DNA of 64,000 nt from Yersinia similis (GCF_001053095.1 NZ_CGBP01000006.1:62001-126000), one strand, 5' to 3'. Shown: positions 51,912 through 62,023, counted from the first letter of the stretch. The notes: generated by a model from the sequence alone, not told the origin. A program made the numbers and translations.

Positions 51912-52129
51912 ATACTCCAACTCATTGGCGTTACAACAAGGTTGTAAGTGAACAACAAATCGGTCGGGAATCAATTTGAACAGCATTTATGCTAGCCCGC
52001 AGGGTGAGCCTCAAGGACGAGGCTCATTAATCCCGATGAGTCTATCTATTGCAAGGTCAACCACAGTAAGTGATTCGGGTGAGTGAGCGTAGCTAACACC
52101 GCTGTAGCGTCAAGTTAGAGGGGAAATAC
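51912..52129. repeat. ERIC element A with internal insertion, downstream of sbcC
   Basis: The left end ATACTCCAACTCATTGGCGT, the core CCCGATGAG..GTAAGTGATTCGGG (about 52032-52080) and the right end GCTGTAGCGTCAAGTTAGAG are ERIC parts. About 60-80 bases, including AGCCTCAAGGACGAGGCT, are inserted between the left end and the core. Confidence 0.75.
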
Positions 52130-52250
52130 CCAAAATCATTGGCGTTACAGCAAGGCAGCAAGTGAACAAATCCCGATGAGCTTACATTAGTAAGTGATTC
52201 GGGTGAGTGAGCGTAGCTAACACCGCTGTAGCGTCAAGGACGAGGGGTAT
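52126..52250. repeat. ERIC element B, overlapping the 3' end of mak
   Basis: A near-standard ERIC of ~125 bp: ATACCCAAAATCATTGGCGT, CCCGATGAGCTTACATTAGT, AAGTGATTCGGGTGAGTGAG, ending GGACGAGGGGTAT. Its last 17 bases are the final codons and the stop of mak. Confidence 0.85.
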
Positions 52251-53148
52251 TCCATAGCCAAGCAGCCCCCCGCACCCCACTCGAATCACCATGCAAAGCT
52301 TTAAGAATAGGCGTTTCACACTCACCACCAAATACCCAAGGGCTGATTAACGCAGGTAATGTGTCATACAAGCGGTCAACATTACTCATACCGCCTCCCA
52401 ACACCACAACATCGGGATCGAACAGGTTAATAACATGGGCCAGCGATTTAGCAAAACGCCGCTCATAATTGTTCATTGCCTGTTCTGCGATGACATCGCC
52501 CTGCTCAACCAACTCAATAATTTCATGGCCTTTTAACGGTTTTCCACTCAACCTAAAGTAATCAGTGGCAAAACCCGTACCCGATACAAAAGTCTCGATA
52601 CAGCCTTTTTTCCCGCAATAGCACGTCACTTCTTGTGCATATTCTCGCTCTTCTTCATCTTGCCAAGGTAACGGGTTATGCCCCCATTCACCGGCAATAC
52701 CATTACCGCCAGCATGTGAACCCCCATCAATAGCAATACCCGAGCCACACCCCGTCCCGATAACGGCAGCAAACACCCATTTTTTACCTGCCCCCGCCCC
52801 GTCTGTTGCCTCAGAAACGGCCAGACAGTTCGCATCATTGGCTAACCGCACCGGACGGTTCAAAAACACCGAGAGATCTTTATCTAACTCCTGCCCATTC
52901 AACCATACTGAGTTTGAGTTTTTCACTTTGCCGGTAAAAGGAGAAAATGTGCCAGGGATACCGACCCCGATACTGCCTTGCTCGCCAGTCGCGTGCTCGG
53001 CATCAGCGATTAAATCAGCAATAGCCTGTAAGGTTTTTTGGTAATCATGGCGTGGAGTACCAACCCGTTTACGGAAAAGCACCTGCCCATCATTGGCCAA
53101 TGCTATGACCTCTATTTTGGTACCACCCAGATCTATACCAATGCGCAT
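52234..53148 (-). CDS. mak: Mak (manno)fructokinase, ROK family
   Basis: ATP-dependent kinase for fructose (and mannose) in the cytoplasm. The 304-residue product begins [17 protein letters not shown] (ATP phosphate loop), has the ROK zinc motif [17 protein letters not shown], the catalytic Asp in [13 protein letters not shown] and [13 protein letters not shown]. The C-terminus after AAWLW is NTPRP, unlike E. coli (PQE), and these codons plus the stop come from the ERIC element at 52126-52250. It is divergent from rdgC. Confidence 0.96.
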   Translation of the reverse strand: MRIGIDLGGTKIEVIALANDGQVLFRKRVGTPRHDYQKTLQAIADLIADAEHATGEQGSIGVGIPGTFSPFTGKVKNSNSVWLNGQELDKDLSVFLNRPVRLANDANCLAVSEATDGAGAGKKWVFAAVIGTGCGSGIAIDGGSHAGGNGIAGEWGHNPLPWQDEEEREYAQEVTCYCGKKGCIETFVSGTGFATDYFRLSGKPLKGHEIIELVEQGDVIAEQAMNNYERRFAKSLAHVINLFDPDVVVLGGGMSNVDRLYDTLPALISPWVFGGECETPILKALHGDSSGVRGAAWLWNTPRP

Positions 53149-53465
53149 CGCATCTCACCTCGTTGACAGGATTGTTTTATTTTCTTGCGATCAAGATACC
53201 CTGATAGGCTGGATAACTATGACCATGAAAGTATTATCTTTTCAGTTTGAACAATACACCGTAGCGATACAATCTTTGTTACCCATAATTTTGCATTCCG
53301 TCTGTTTTTAATCAATTAAACCGAGGATAGCATTCAGCTGATAATAGACTGGCGCTGCTTTTTTCTTATTTTTTTTACTAGGGACACGCGCGCCAATTCG
53401 TTATCATGCCGCCCTGCGTTGATTAACTCGCGCGCTCCAGGCGCGCCCGAGCCAAGGATAACACT
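53149..53465. other. Divergent spacer mak / rdgC, no gene seen
   Basis: A 317-base promoter region for both genes, ending with the rdgC ribosome binding site AAGGATAACACT. I could not assign promoter elements or repeats. Confidence 0.5.
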
Positions 53466-54377
53466 ATGCTGTGGTTTAAGAATTTAATGGTTTACCGTTT
53501 GAGCCGGGAAGTTTCGCTGTCTGCGGATGAAATGGAGAAACAGCTAAGCGCCTTTAGTTTCACGCCTTGTGGTAGTCAGGATATGGCGAAAACCGGTTGG
53601 GTATCACCGATGGGTTCACACAGCGATGCATTAACTCACACCGTTAATGGTCAGATCGTTATTTGTGCGCGCAAAGAAGAGAAAATTTTACCGTCACCGG
53701 TGATTAAGCAAGAGTTGCAGGACAAAATCGAACGGTTGGAAGGTGAACAACACCGTAAACTGAAAAAAACTGAAAAAGATTCATTGAAAGATGAAGTATT
53801 GCACAGTTTGTTGCCCCGCGCATTCAGCCGTTTTAATCAAACCTTTTTGTGGATTGATACTGTCAATGACCTGATTATGGTCGATGCCGCAAGTGCTAAA
53901 CGTGCTGAAGATACATTAGCTTTGCTGCGTAAAAGCCTGGGGTCGTTACCTGTTGTACCGCTAACGTTAGAAAATCCTATTGAACTGACCTTAACTGAGT
54001 GGGTCCGCTCCAAAACATTGCCCGCAGGCTTTGCTCTGATGGACGAAGCGGAACTCAAAGCAATTCTGGAAGATGGCGGCGTTATCCGCTGTAAAAAACA
54101 GGATTTATTTAGTGATGAGATCGCAGTACATATCGAAGCGGGCAAACTGGTCACTAAATTGGCTTTGGATTGGCAAGAGCGCGTACAGTTGGTGCTGTCT
54201 GACGATGGCTCATTAAAGCGTTTAAAATTCTCTGACACGCTACGTGATCAAAACGAAGATATTGATCGGGAAGATTTTGCACAACGTTTTGATGCCGATT
54301 TTATTCTAATGACCAGTGAGTTGGCCGCTTTGATTAAGAATCTCATTGAGGCCCTTGGCGGCGAAGCACAACACTAA
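53466..54377 (+). CDS. rdgC: RdgC, nucleoid-associated DNA-binding protein / RecA modulator
   Basis: Ring-forming DNA-binding protein that limits RecA activity during replication and recombination. The 303-residue product is the same length as E. coli RdgC and very similar throughout: [80 protein letters not shown]. It lies between mak (divergent) and ppnP (convergent), as in E. coli. Confidence 0.98.
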   Translation: MLWFKNLMVYRLSREVSLSADEMEKQLSAFSFTPCGSQDMAKTGWVSPMGSHSDALTHTVNGQIVICARKEEKILPSPVIKQELQDKIERLEGEQHRKLKKTEKDSLKDEVLHSLLPRAFSRFNQTFLWIDTVNDLIMVDAASAKRAEDTLALLRKSLGSLPVVPLTLENPIELTLTEWVRSKTLPAGFALMDEAELKAILEDGGVIRCKKQDLFSDEIAVHIEAGKLVTKLALDWQERVQLVLSDDGSLKRLKFSDTLRDQNEDIDREDFAQRFDADFILMTSELAALIKNLIEALGGEAQH

Positions 54378-54434
54378 TTTCAGCACACGACAGAGCGGCT
54401 AAATATAACCAAAGTCATCGGGTTGCAGTTAGGC

Positions 54435-54495
54435 GGGCAACATCACATCCCGATAAGCTGGCTAAAATCGGTGACTCGGATCAATGAAAAACGAG
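54435..54495. repeat. Degenerate ERIC core between rdgC and ppnP
   Basis: TCCCGATAAGCTGGCTAAAA followed by CGGTGACTCGGATCAATG resembles the central ERIC palindrome, but the outer halves are missing or decayed. No terminator was seen in the 54378-54613 gap. Confidence 0.5.
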
Positions 54496-54613
54496 AAGTG
54501 AGAAGTGAAAAACACTCGCTACGATACAGTTGAGAGTAAGTTAAGAAGAATCGATTAGATGTCGCCCCCTCTGGCATGGAGAGGGTGACCGATTCGCTAA
54601 CTCAATGTATTCA

Positions 54614-54901
54614 TTAGCTCAAGTATTTACACAAATATGAAGATGCTTCAGCTACTTGTAGGTTAAATTCACTTTCCCCAGGGATATAGAAGGTTTCACC
54701 CGGCATAAAGGTTTGCCAGTCAGGTGATCCCGGCATCAGTACTTTCAAAGAACCGGTGATTACTGTCATTTCCTCCGCTTTAGCTGTACTAAAGGTGTAC
54801 TCACCCTTTTCCATCACCCCAACGCTGGCTGGCCCAATGCTGTCACTGTCAAAACCAATAGATTTCACTTTCCCGGTAAAATACTCATTAAATTTCAGCA
54901 T
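54614..54901 (-). CDS. ppnP: Pyrimidine/purine nucleoside phosphorylase PpnP (YaiE family)
   Basis: Small cupin-fold enzyme that phosphorolyses diverse nucleosides. The 95-residue product aligns along its whole length with E. coli YaiE/PpnP (94): [40 protein letters not shown], and the C-terminal [12 protein letters not shown]. The E. coli neighbours yaiA and aroM, which lie between it and aroL, are missing here. Confidence 0.95.
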   Translation of the reverse strand: MLKFNEYFTGKVKSIGFDSDSIGPASVGVMEKGEYTFSTAKAEEMTVITGSLKVLMPGSPDWQTFMPGETFYIPGESEFNLQVAEASSYLCKYLS

Positions 54902-55309
54902 AGCTTTGCACCCGCATCTTAATAAAAATGAGCTTTCATATTAGAGTTTCTGTAAACGGTCTGTCACTGATTATTATGACGAAATGGGATCATAACCAGA
55001 TTCACTGCCTTGGTTGAGGAGAAAGCGTACAATTTGGTATCGTGCAATGCCTTTAAAAGGCGCGAAAGCGGATGATTCAGACAAAAAAAGTAAAGCGGCA
55101 GTTGATTAAAGATGACATAAAATAGAAAGCATTAACGTCGTGTCAAAAATGCGATCAATATCGACCAGATATGTGGGCATAAAATGTGTGTGTTGAAAGA
55201 AAAATAATTTGAAGATTTTCATTGGTCCACCTTGCGTTGCAGGCATAATTAATTAGCAATCAATCAGACTCGCTCCACACAGATCACCAATCAAGCTCCC
55301 TTTTCTTCA
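54902..55309. other. Spacer between aroL and ppnP, no gene seen
   Basis: 408 AT-rich bases in the place where E. coli has yaiA and aroM. I found no open frame resembling either, no terminator and no recognisable repeat. Confidence 0.5.
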
Positions 55310-55834
55310 TTATTTGACCATCTCACCAGTCAATATCTGTAAAATTTGTTCGACAACCAGTGACGGAGTTTGAGTTCCATCAAGTACATGATGGGCGACG
55401 TCCTGATACAACGCTTCACGGCTAGCCAACACATCCAGCATCTCTTCAACGATGGGTTTACCGGTCAAACTTGGCCGCTGGGTATCTTCAGGATCTTCTG
55501 CTAACCGTTTTGCCAATACGTCTGCTGACGCCCGCAGATAAATGACCCGCCCATGATCACGCATGAATGCACGGTTTTCACTGGACAGTACCGCACCACC
55601 GCCAGTGGCAATGACCGTTTTAGGTGCCGTTACTGCCTGTAATGCCATGCTTTCTCGCAGACGAAAACCATCCCAACCTTCACTCTCAACAACTTCAGCC
55701 ACGGTCATCTGTGAGGTTTGTTGCATAAACAGATCTGTATCAATAAACCGATACCCCAATGCCTGCGCCAACACCTTTCCAATCGTGGTCTTACCTGCCC
55801 CGCGCGCGCCTACCATGAAGATAGTTTGTATCAT
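55310..55834 (-). CDS. aroL: Shikimate kinase II
   Basis: ATP-dependent 3-phosphorylation of shikimate in aromatic amino acid synthesis. The start at 55834 gives 174 residues, equal to E. coli AroL. The P-loop is GARGAGKTT, the shikimate site includes DTDLFMQQ and [18 protein letters not shown] is the Walker-B-like glycine loop, and the lid carries [12 protein letters not shown]. The open frame continues upstream to 55978, but that stretch has no family similarity. No convincing TyrR box was found upstream. Confidence 0.95.
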   Translation of the reverse strand: MIQTIFMVGARGAGKTTIGKVLAQALGYRFIDTDLFMQQTSQMTVAEVVESEGWDGFRLRESMALQAVTAPKTVIATGGGAVLSSENRAFMRDHGRVIYLRASADVLAKRLAEDPEDTQRPSLTGKPIVEEMLDVLASREALYQDVAHHVLDGTQTPSLVVEQILQILTGEMVK

Positions 55835-56080
55835 TACGTGAAAGTCCTTCGCATCAACTTCTGAGGATAAATTTTCGACATCAAAAAACCGACCGTTATT
55901 ATTGGCCGGCTGAACAGGTTTACTACGCGGTTCAACACCGCAGATACAAATCATACCGATAATTAGGAGTAGTGCCAACTTTACAGTGACGTAAAATTAA
56001 TAATACACCAAATAAAATTAGCGTAGTGACTTGGCTCGATATGGAACCCTTATCCACACCGAATGGACAAGATATGTCGG

Positions 56081-56638
56081 TTAACTGGGGTGACAAATAT
56101 AAACCAGCGCTGGAGGAAAGTTACGCACAACCCGTAATTTTTTCCAATTAAAATAACGAGATAGCAATGGCTCTGATAGATGACTGTATTGAAACAGCAC
56201 TAAGACCCCATTGCGTGCACGTAAACGTTGCTGAGTTTGTTGTAATATTCTGATACTGATCTTGGTTGGGATCGACAGTAAAGGTAAACAACAAAAAACA
56301 ACATCGTACTCTTGATCCAACTGCTCCGCGGAGCGATCTGCGATCTGTAAACGCGGGTCTTTTAGCTGGTGCAATGCATGTACAAAATGAGGTTGAATCT
56401 CATACGCTTGTAAGCTCGAATTAGCTGACATATGCGATAGAATACGCTTAGTCAGCACACCATCAGCCGCACCTAATTCAGCAATATTAAGATTTTGTGT
56501 CCAATCTATCTGGTTTAGCATCGCCTGACATAACCAAGGCGATGAAGGGACCAATGAACCAACGGTACGAGGTGAGGCAATAAAGCGCTGCAAATAGGAA
56601 AACTGACTTTTAAAATTACGCCGGACAATGTTTAGCAT
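56081..56638 (-). CDS. SAM-dependent methyltransferase resembling phospholipid N-methyltransferases
   Basis: A 185-residue class I methyltransferase. The N-terminal ASPRTVGSLVPSSPWLCQAM is like the start of PmtA/rRNA-dimethylase-related enzymes. Motif I is ELGAADG (54-60), the motif II acidic residue is in AYEIQ, and motif IV is DVVFCCLPLLSIP, similar to the GLP..S/IP motif of phospholipid methyltransferases. The ribosome binding site GAGGAGAGGTT precedes the ATG at 56638. There is no gene partner next to it that reveals the substrate; lipid methylation is an inference from motif likeness. Confidence 0.85.
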   Translation of the reverse strand: MLNIVRRNFKSQFSYLQRFIASPRTVGSLVPSSPWLCQAMLNQIDWTQNLNIAELGAADGVLTKRILSHMSANSSLQAYEIQPHFVHALHQLKDPRLQIADRSAEQLDQEYDVVFCCLPLLSIPTKISIRILQQTQQRLRARNGVLVLFQYSHLSEPLLSRYFNWKKLRVVRNFPPALVYICHPS

Positions 56639-56900
56639 AACCTCTCCTCGGAAACTCAGATGGACCACAATAACACTTTATATTTCTTAAGTTCTCATTA
56701 AGATTGTTCTAATAATTAATTATTTTTATCAGATAAACAGAAAACGTTGACTCTGTAACCATTGACGCAGATGAAGTCAGTAAACCAGATTTAGCTATGA
56801 CTCATTATGGTTTACTCTGGCTTATCTACTGCCTAGAAATCGCTATCACAAAGGGTTGTATCAAAATATTTCTTTATTTATCCATCTATTGTAGAAACTA
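56639..56900. other. AT-rich spacer upstream of the methyltransferase gene
   Basis: 262 bases that should contain the methyltransferase promoter. No gene or repeat recognised. Together with the doubtful frame at 56901-57263 this makes a ~700-base stretch without a convincing gene. Confidence 0.45.
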
Positions 56901-57263
56901 ATGATAACGGCTGATGTTGGCATTATAGTGACTAACTTTATCAGGCTGATCGAGGTCAATGGTTATCTTGGCAAAGCCATCAGTTATCGTTTTTTCGTTC
57001 AGCATTCACTCAATGCCGTTCTTCGATTATTGATATTAAAAGATAATCGCGCCTCATATTTTATCTATAGTGGCTTGTTCGATAAAAAAGGCTACTGGCG
57101 AAATGATGTTGTAGTAATAAGTTTAGTCACAATGACAGAGAATTTTTTCATAATAGACGCCTACGGAGAGATTCTATGTAATACTTTAGTAATATTGATT
57201 ATGGATGCTGTAATGCAAGGAGACGTAATGTTGTGTAAAGAAAATAAAGCATTGTTACGATAA
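56901..57263 (+). CDS. Doubtful 120-residue open frame, no recognised family
   Basis: The frame runs from ATG 56901 and codes for a fairly hydrophobic, Ile/Val/Leu-rich protein (MITADVGIIVTNFIRLIEVN...) without a signal peptide or known motif. The region before the ATG (TGTAGAAACTA) is a poor ribosome binding site. It could be a real small protein, a remnant of a larger gene or chance. It is listed because it fills an otherwise empty stretch. Confidence 0.25.
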   Translation: MITADVGIIVTNFIRLIEVNGYLGKAISYRFFVQHSLNAVLRLLILKDNRASYFIYSGLFDKKGYWRNDVVVISLVTMTENFFIIDAYGEILCNTLVILIMDAVMQGDVMLCKENKALLR

Positions 57264-57340
57264 TAAATAAAGATATAACCATATTTTCTATAATGAAAAT
57301 ACATTTATATATTATTACCACTATCCACATTTATTACTCA

Positions 57341-57709
57341 TTAATCTCTTACTGCAACAATCATCATGATATCGCTGGTAAAGGAACCATCAGCCTGAAT
57401 GGCATAGTAATTAATGACACCATCAGATGCTAACTTTTGTAACTCGCGAATAGCCGTAGCAAAATGTATAGGTGTACGTATTCTGACAATCCAACTGTTA
57501 AACTCCAAATGCAAGCGGTCAGAAGTCACTTCATTTATCACTAATCCGGCTTCGGTAAATAAAGATAACCATTCTCCAGAAGAATAATTTCGCACATGAG
57601 AGGTATCACGTAAAACTTCGACTGTTTGCAAATAGATATCCAATACCGGATGGCCGGGAGAAACCACATCCATAAAAATAACTTTTCCACCAGTCTCGAA
57701 GAGGCTAAT
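57341..57709 (-). pseudogene. 5'-truncated SAM-dependent methyltransferase, cut by an ERIC element
   Basis: The frame encodes a C-terminal part of a UbiE/class I-type methyltransferase: LFETGGKVIFMDVVSPGHPV (post-motif III strand) followed by VRNYSSGEWLSLFTEAGL and a final MIVAVRD strand. The similarity continues upstream of the first ATG (57673) to about 57709, where ERIC sequence begins, and the SAM-binding motif I half is absent. So the gene lost its 5' part at the ERIC insertion, or was rearranged there. Translation from the internal ATG would give 110 residues, but it could not bind SAM. Confidence 0.7.
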
Positions 57710-57902
57710 TAATCCCGATGAGCTTACTTATTTTTTTAAGGTCAAGACCAGGAAGTGATTCGGGTGACAACTGTTATTGACACTTAGCGTCAGGAGCAGA
57801 TTTGAACGCTGCTTGCAGCGGCCTCTAAGAGGCGAAGCCCATGGATGGGCTGAGTAACAAACGTAGCCAACGTACATACGGCTTGAAATATGACGGGTAT
57901 AT
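57701..57902. repeat. ERIC element with internal insertion, fused to the methyltransferase remnant
   Basis: It starts with GAGGCTAATTAATCCCGATG (similar to the inner part of ERIC A at about 52018-52040), carries CAGGAAGTGATTCGGGTGAC, an insert with GCAGCGGCCTCTAAGAGGCG, and ends CGGCTTGAAATATGACGGGT. The outer left half of a standard ERIC is missing. From 57903 to 58077 no gene is seen. Confidence 0.75.
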
Positions 57903-58077
57903 AGCCGGTAGGCCAATTCATCACAATAGCGTTATCTTAGACGGTACCTCTGGTTCACAGTCACTGGAGAGATGACTGATCGCACAAGGGATATTTGAGA
58001 TGGAACTGCGGGTTGCCGCTGATAATCCGCGAGCAAAATTCATCAAATAATGCTGGCTAACGCGTATCTCAGCAAAA

Positions 58078-58332
58078 TTAAACGGTTTTGTCTTCCTCAA
58101 TTCGTTGTAGTTGATTTTTATACGATTTAACTTTTTGGCGTTTTTTCATCCAAGTGGCGAAAGACACTAAGAAAATCCCACCGGCCAATATTAATACACC
58201 CAATTCATGCTTGTAAAACAGCATGATAATAAAGTAGACAGCAGAAATAATTGCTACCCATTTTGCCGAATGACCAATAGCATTTTTCTCATTGGTCAGA
58301 CGGCGGATACTCTCTTCTTCACTGATCCCCAT
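58078..58332 (-). CDS. Small membrane protein of unknown function
   Basis: An 84-residue protein with a charged N-terminus (MGISEEESIRRLTNEKNAIG), two adjacent membrane helices (about 24-42 and 44-62) and a basic C-terminal tail (KKRQKVKSYKNQLQRIEED). The ribosome binding site TAAGGAGAGCAGTGTT is excellent. No family recognised. It lies between the methyltransferase remnant and the PilZ protein, on the same strand as both. Confidence 0.75.
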   Translation of the reverse strand: MGISEEESIRRLTNEKNAIGHSAKWVAIISAVYFIIMLFYKHELGVLILAGGIFLVSFATWMKKRQKVKSYKNQLQRIEEDKTV

Positions 58333-58512
58333 AACACTGCTCTCCTTATTTAGTGAAGTTATAATATTGGGGCAGTTGTATGATAATACAACATATTTTT
58401 TCAGCTTTTATTTTGTCTTCCCAAGATAGCCTTCAAAGGCGCTCCCAGTGGATTTATAAATAATGATAAAACACGTCACACAAGCGACGGGCAACCACTC
58501 TATAGAGTGAGG

Positions 58513-59271
58513 CTACGGGCCTTCCTGAAATTTCCTCGCCTTAGCTGTTTGCTGTTTTTCCAGTTCAAAAATAGCACGCTGCAACTCTTTCTCCTGAACG
58601 GGGCTTAAGCGTGAGAATTTAAAACTCAAACGTTGCACTGTCAGCGTTTCCCCCTTGTTATTAACCACTTGTTTATCAAGCGCCCGGATAAATTGCAGGT
58701 CTAATTTAAAGAGGCCAAAACCACATAAATCTACCGCTGCATCCCGCAGAACACTGCACCCCTGTAGCGGAAACTCGCTACCTTTCATGGCATATAAGCC
58801 CATTCCACCTAAGGATATATCGGCCAATGTATATTTATACTGAGTGCCGTCAGGAAATTTCCCACAACAATAATAAGCTGGCCATTGCGGAATACTGATG
58901 CGAAAATATTCCCGTCGCTGAATAAAATAGAGCTGTTCGGGGATGGCAGAACTGAAGGCGGGCAGTGATAAATATTTAATATGTTTCAAATTGTTACAGG
59001 TGAATTCAATTTTTGCGCCAGTAGGCTCAACAATAATCGTGAGTTGTTCCGCACCAAGAGCCAAGACATTCTCGTTTTCTACACTGCCGAAATCGAAAAT
59101 AAACTGATTAGTCTCAGGCTGTATATCCAGAATACGGCTAATAAATTGTCCACGAGCATGGGTAACCATCACTGCGGTATCATTCTTCTGTAAATCCCGA
59201 AGAATTGCACAGATCGCTAGTTTATTTTTTTTAACAAATTGCTCTTTAGACGTTTCACTCACTGGTCCCAT
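58513..59271 (-). CDS. YcgR-type flagellar brake protein (c-di-GMP-binding PilZ domain)
   Basis: Cytoplasmic protein of 252 residues that, when bound to cyclic di-GMP, slows the flagellar motor. The N-terminal YcgR domain covers about 10-110. The PilZ domain begins with the cyclic di-GMP motif RREYFR (Arg120-x3-Arg124) and continues to the DxSxxG motif at Asp151-Ser153-Gly156 (ADISLGGMG). Both motif sets are intact, so binding is expected. The gene is away from flagellar loci. The start at 59271 has a closely spaced AGGGA upstream; a later start is possible. Confidence 0.88.
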   Translation of the reverse strand: MGPVSETSKEQFVKKNKLAICAILRDLQKNDTAVMVTHARGQFISRILDIQPETNQFIFDFGSVENENVLALGAEQLTIIVEPTGAKIEFTCNNLKHIKYLSLPAFSSAIPEQLYFIQRREYFRISIPQWPAYYCCGKFPDGTQYKYTLADISLGGMGLYAMKGSEFPLQGCSVLRDAAVDLCGFGLFKLDLQFIRALDKQVVNNKGETLTVQRLSFKFSRLSPVQEKELQRAIFELEKQQTAKARKFQEGP

Positions 59272-59422
59272 TCCCTATTCTTAATTTATTAGTCTATCTG
59301 CTCAGATTATCATCAGAAGATGTATAAATAACAAAGAGGCTATCGGCAAATAATGAAATTACTTTAATGGTTTACCATCGGGAAGAAACAGTCCAGATGG
59401 GTAATATTTTTGACTGGAGAAC

Positions 59423-59500
59423 GTTTTTTGCAGCATAATTTTTTTATGCAGAATAGTTTTTTATGCAGGATAATGGATAACGTTCTTTGCAGGATAACCG
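59423..59500. repeat. Imperfect AT-rich repeats between proA and the ycgR-type gene
   Basis: Variants of TTTTTTATGCAGGATAA recur four times at 16-25-base intervals. They lie downstream of the proA terminator in the 379-base spacer (59272-59650), which contains no gene and no tRNA-Thr, unlike the E. coli position. Confidence 0.45.
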
Positions 59501-59519
59501 TTGGTTGAGTCATGCTCGA

Positions 59520-59564
59520 TTTAAAAAAACAAAGCGACATTGGCAAATTGCCTCATGTCGCTTT
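59520..59564 (-). terminator. proBA terminator
   Basis: A 10-bp perfect stem AAAGCGACAT / ATGTCGCTTT (59531-59564) is followed on the reverse strand by GTTTTTTTAA. It lies about 90 bases after the proA stop. Confidence 0.85.
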
Positions 59565-59650
59565 ACTATCTTTTTCTAATCAATCAGTTACTGATCAATG
59601 ATCAACCGGTTAATAATAAATCTGTTACCAATAAGCCTACCAAAAATAAA

Positions 59651-60910
59651 TCAGCTACGAACTAAATCGTCGCCGTAGCCTATCCATTTATACGTCGTCA
59701 GCGCATCCAATCCCATAGGACCTCGAGCATGGAGTTTTTGTGTACTCACTGCCACTTCTGCGCCCAAACCAAACTGGCCGCCATCGGTAAACCGAGTGCT
59801 AGCGTTAACATAAACAGCCGATGAATCGACAGCGCGTACAAAATACTCGGCATTACTAAGGGAACGGGTCAGGATAGCATCAGAGTGACTGGTACCATGC
59901 TCACGGATATGGTTAATGGCGGCATCAATATCAGCAACGATATCCACGTTTAAATCCAGTGATAGCCATTCATCATCGTAATCAGCGGCTTCCACTGCCA
60001 CGACTTTGGCTTTGCCATCCGCCAGATAGGGCATCGCCAGCGGACTGGCATGCAATGTCACGCCAAACGCATGCATTCTGGCACTTAATAGTGGTAGGAA
60101 AGTTTTGGCAACCGCCTGATGAACCAGCAACGTCTCCAGTGAGTTACAAGCACTTGGTCGTTGTATCTTCGCGTTTTCGATCACCAATAAGGCTTTTTCA
60201 AAATCTGCGTTTTCATCAACAAAGGTATGGCAGACACCAATGCCACCAGTAATAACCGGGATAGTCGATTGCTCTCGGCACAATTTATGCAAGCCTGCGC
60301 CACCTCGTGGAATCAACATATCCACATAGCGATCCATACGTAACAGTTCATTCACCAGTTGACGGTCTGGGCTTTCAATGGCCTGAACTGCCGCGGCAGG
60401 TAGACCACATTGCTCCAGCGCCCGCTGAATAACATTCACCGTCGCCTGATTGGTATGATGCGTTTCTTTACCACCGCGCAAAATAACCGCATTACCGGTT
60501 TTCAAGCACAGACTCGCCACATCGATAGTAACATTAGGGCGAGCTTCATAAATGACACCAATCACCCCCAACGGGACACGTCGGCGTTCCAGCTTTAAGC
60601 CACTGTCCAGCAAGCTGCCATCAATGACACGCCCTACAGGGTCGTTTAGGCGGCACACCTGACGTACATCATTAGCAATGGCGGCTAAACGGGCGGGTGT
60701 CAATAACAGGCGATCAAGTAGCGCCTCGCTCATGCCACTCTCGCGTGCTGCAACCATGTCCAGCTCATTGGCCTGCAAAATAGTCTGGCTCTCTGATTCT
60801 AACAGGTTAGCGATTACCGCCAGTGCCTGATTTTTTTTGGCCGTACTCAACATCGCCAATTGCCAGGAAGCCTGTTTGGCCGCTTTCCCCATGTGTTCTA
60901 GCAGGTTCAT
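59651..60910 (-). CDS. proA: Gamma-glutamyl phosphate reductase
   Basis: NADPH-dependent reduction of gamma-glutamyl phosphate to glutamate semialdehyde, second step of proline synthesis. The 419-residue aldehyde-dehydrogenase-like product carries the catalytic Cys in [13 protein letters not shown] and the conserved [20 protein letters not shown] and [12 protein letters not shown]. It starts 9 bases after proB, whose product is handed to it. Confidence 0.98.
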   Translation of the reverse strand: MNLLEHMGKAAKQASWQLAMLSTAKKNQALAVIANLLESESQTILQANELDMVAARESGMSEALLDRLLLTPARLAAIANDVRQVCRLNDPVGRVIDGSLLDSGLKLERRRVPLGVIGVIYEARPNVTIDVASLCLKTGNAVILRGGKETHHTNQATVNVIQRALEQCGLPAAAVQAIESPDRQLVNELLRMDRYVDMLIPRGGAGLHKLCREQSTIPVITGGIGVCHTFVDENADFEKALLVIENAKIQRPSACNSLETLLVHQAVAKTFLPLLSARMHAFGVTLHASPLAMPYLADGKAKVVAVEAADYDDEWLSLDLNVDIVADIDAAINHIREHGTSHSDAILTRSLSNAEYFVRAVDSSAVYVNASTRFTDGGQFGLGAEVAVSTQKLHARGPMGLDALTTYKWIGYGDDLVRS

Positions 60911-60919
60911 GTTTGCTCC

Positions 60920-62023
60920 TTAGCTGACAATCATATCATCACGATGAACAGCCACCGGGCCGTATTCATACCCGAGAATTTCACTGATTTGTTGCGAGTG
61001 ATGCCCTGCTAACATGCGCAATGCATCACTGTTATAGCGTGACACACCGTGTGCTAAATCCCGCCCATTGAGATTACGGATACGGATCACTTCACCACGG
61101 GAGAAGTCCCCTTTTACGCTGCGAATGCCTTTTGGTAGCAGCGAACTGCCCCGCTCCATGATCGCAAATACGGCACCGTCGTCCACCGTGATTTCACCTG
61201 CCGGTGGCGCACCAAAAATCCAACGCTTACGGTTTTCTAGTGGCGTTTCCAACGAGTGGAAACGGGTACCGACTGGCGAACCTTCAATCACATCGGCAAT
61301 CACACCTGCCTGGCTACCTGCGGCAATCACCACATCGATACCCGCACGGCAAGCGACATCAGCCGCTTGCAGTTTAGTCGCCATGCCACCCGTCCCAAGC
61401 CCCGAAACGCTGTCCCCGGCCATCCCACGCAAGACATCATCAATGCCATGCACTTCGCGAATTAATTCTGCTTCTGGATTGTTACGTGGATCAGCGGTGT
61501 ACAACCCCGTCTGATCGGTCAACAACAGTAGCTTATCGGCACTGGCCAAAATGGCCGCCAATGCGGAAAGATTATCGTTATCGCCCACTTTGATTTCAGC
61601 TGTGGCGACGGCGTCGTTCTCATTGATCACCGGTACAATGCGGTTATCAAGCAACGCATTCATGGTATCGCGAGCATTGAGAAAACGCTCACGATCCTCT
61701 AAATCTGCGCGGGTTAGCAGCATCTGGCCGATATGAATGCCATAAATTGAAAACAGTTGTTCCCAGAGCTGAATTAACCGGCTTTGCCCAACCGCGGCTA
61801 ACAATTGTTTCGAGGCAATAGTGGCGGGCAATTCTGGATACCCTAAATGTTCACGACCCGCGGCAATCGCCCCAGAGGTGACAATAACAATACGATGACC
61901 TTTTGCGTGTTGCTGGGCGCATTGACGCACCAATTCAACAATATGGGCACGGTTAAGACGACGGGACCCCCCGGTCAGCACACTCGTCCCCAATTTCACA
62001 ACCAATGTCTGGCTGCCATTCAT
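60920..62023 (-). CDS. proB: Glutamate 5-kinase
   Basis: Feedback-controlled first enzyme of proline synthesis. The 367-residue product has the amino acid kinase domain (about 1-255, [44 protein letters not shown]) and a C-terminal PUA domain (about 275-367). The length equals E. coli ProB. It is upstream of proA; the upstream phoE gene of E. coli is absent here. Confidence 0.98.
   Translation of the reverse strand: MNGSQTLVVKLGTSVLTGGSRRLNRAHIVELVRQCAQQHAKGHRIVIVTSGAIAAGREHLGYPELPATIASKQLLAAVGQSRLIQLWEQLFSIYGIHIGQMLLTRADLEDRERFLNARDTMNALLDNRIVPVINENDAVATAEIKVGDNDNLSALAAILASADKLLLLTDQTGLYTADPRNNPEAELIREVHGIDDVLRGMAGDSVSGLGTGGMATKLQAADVACRAGIDVVIAAGSQAGVIADVIEGSPVGTRFHSLETPLENRKRWIFGAPPAGEITVDDGAVFAIMERGSSLLPKGIRSVKGDFSRGEVIRIRNLNGRDLAHGVSRYNSDALRMLAGHHSQQISEILGYEYGPVAVHRDDMIVS

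Noticed and set aside
55835-56080. TyrR box upstream of aroL
   Set aside because: TTTTAC and TGTAAA occur near 55981-55998 but in the wrong order for the TGTAAA-N6-TTTACA palindrome.
59364-59546. Reverse open frame of 60 codons after proA
   Set aside because: It overlaps the proA terminator and AT-rich repeats and has no ribosome binding site or family signature.
59272-59650. tRNA-Thr gene downstream of proA, as in E. coli
   Set aside because: No cloverleaf or CCA-ending tRNA sequence is visible in the spacer, only a terminator and AT-rich repeats.
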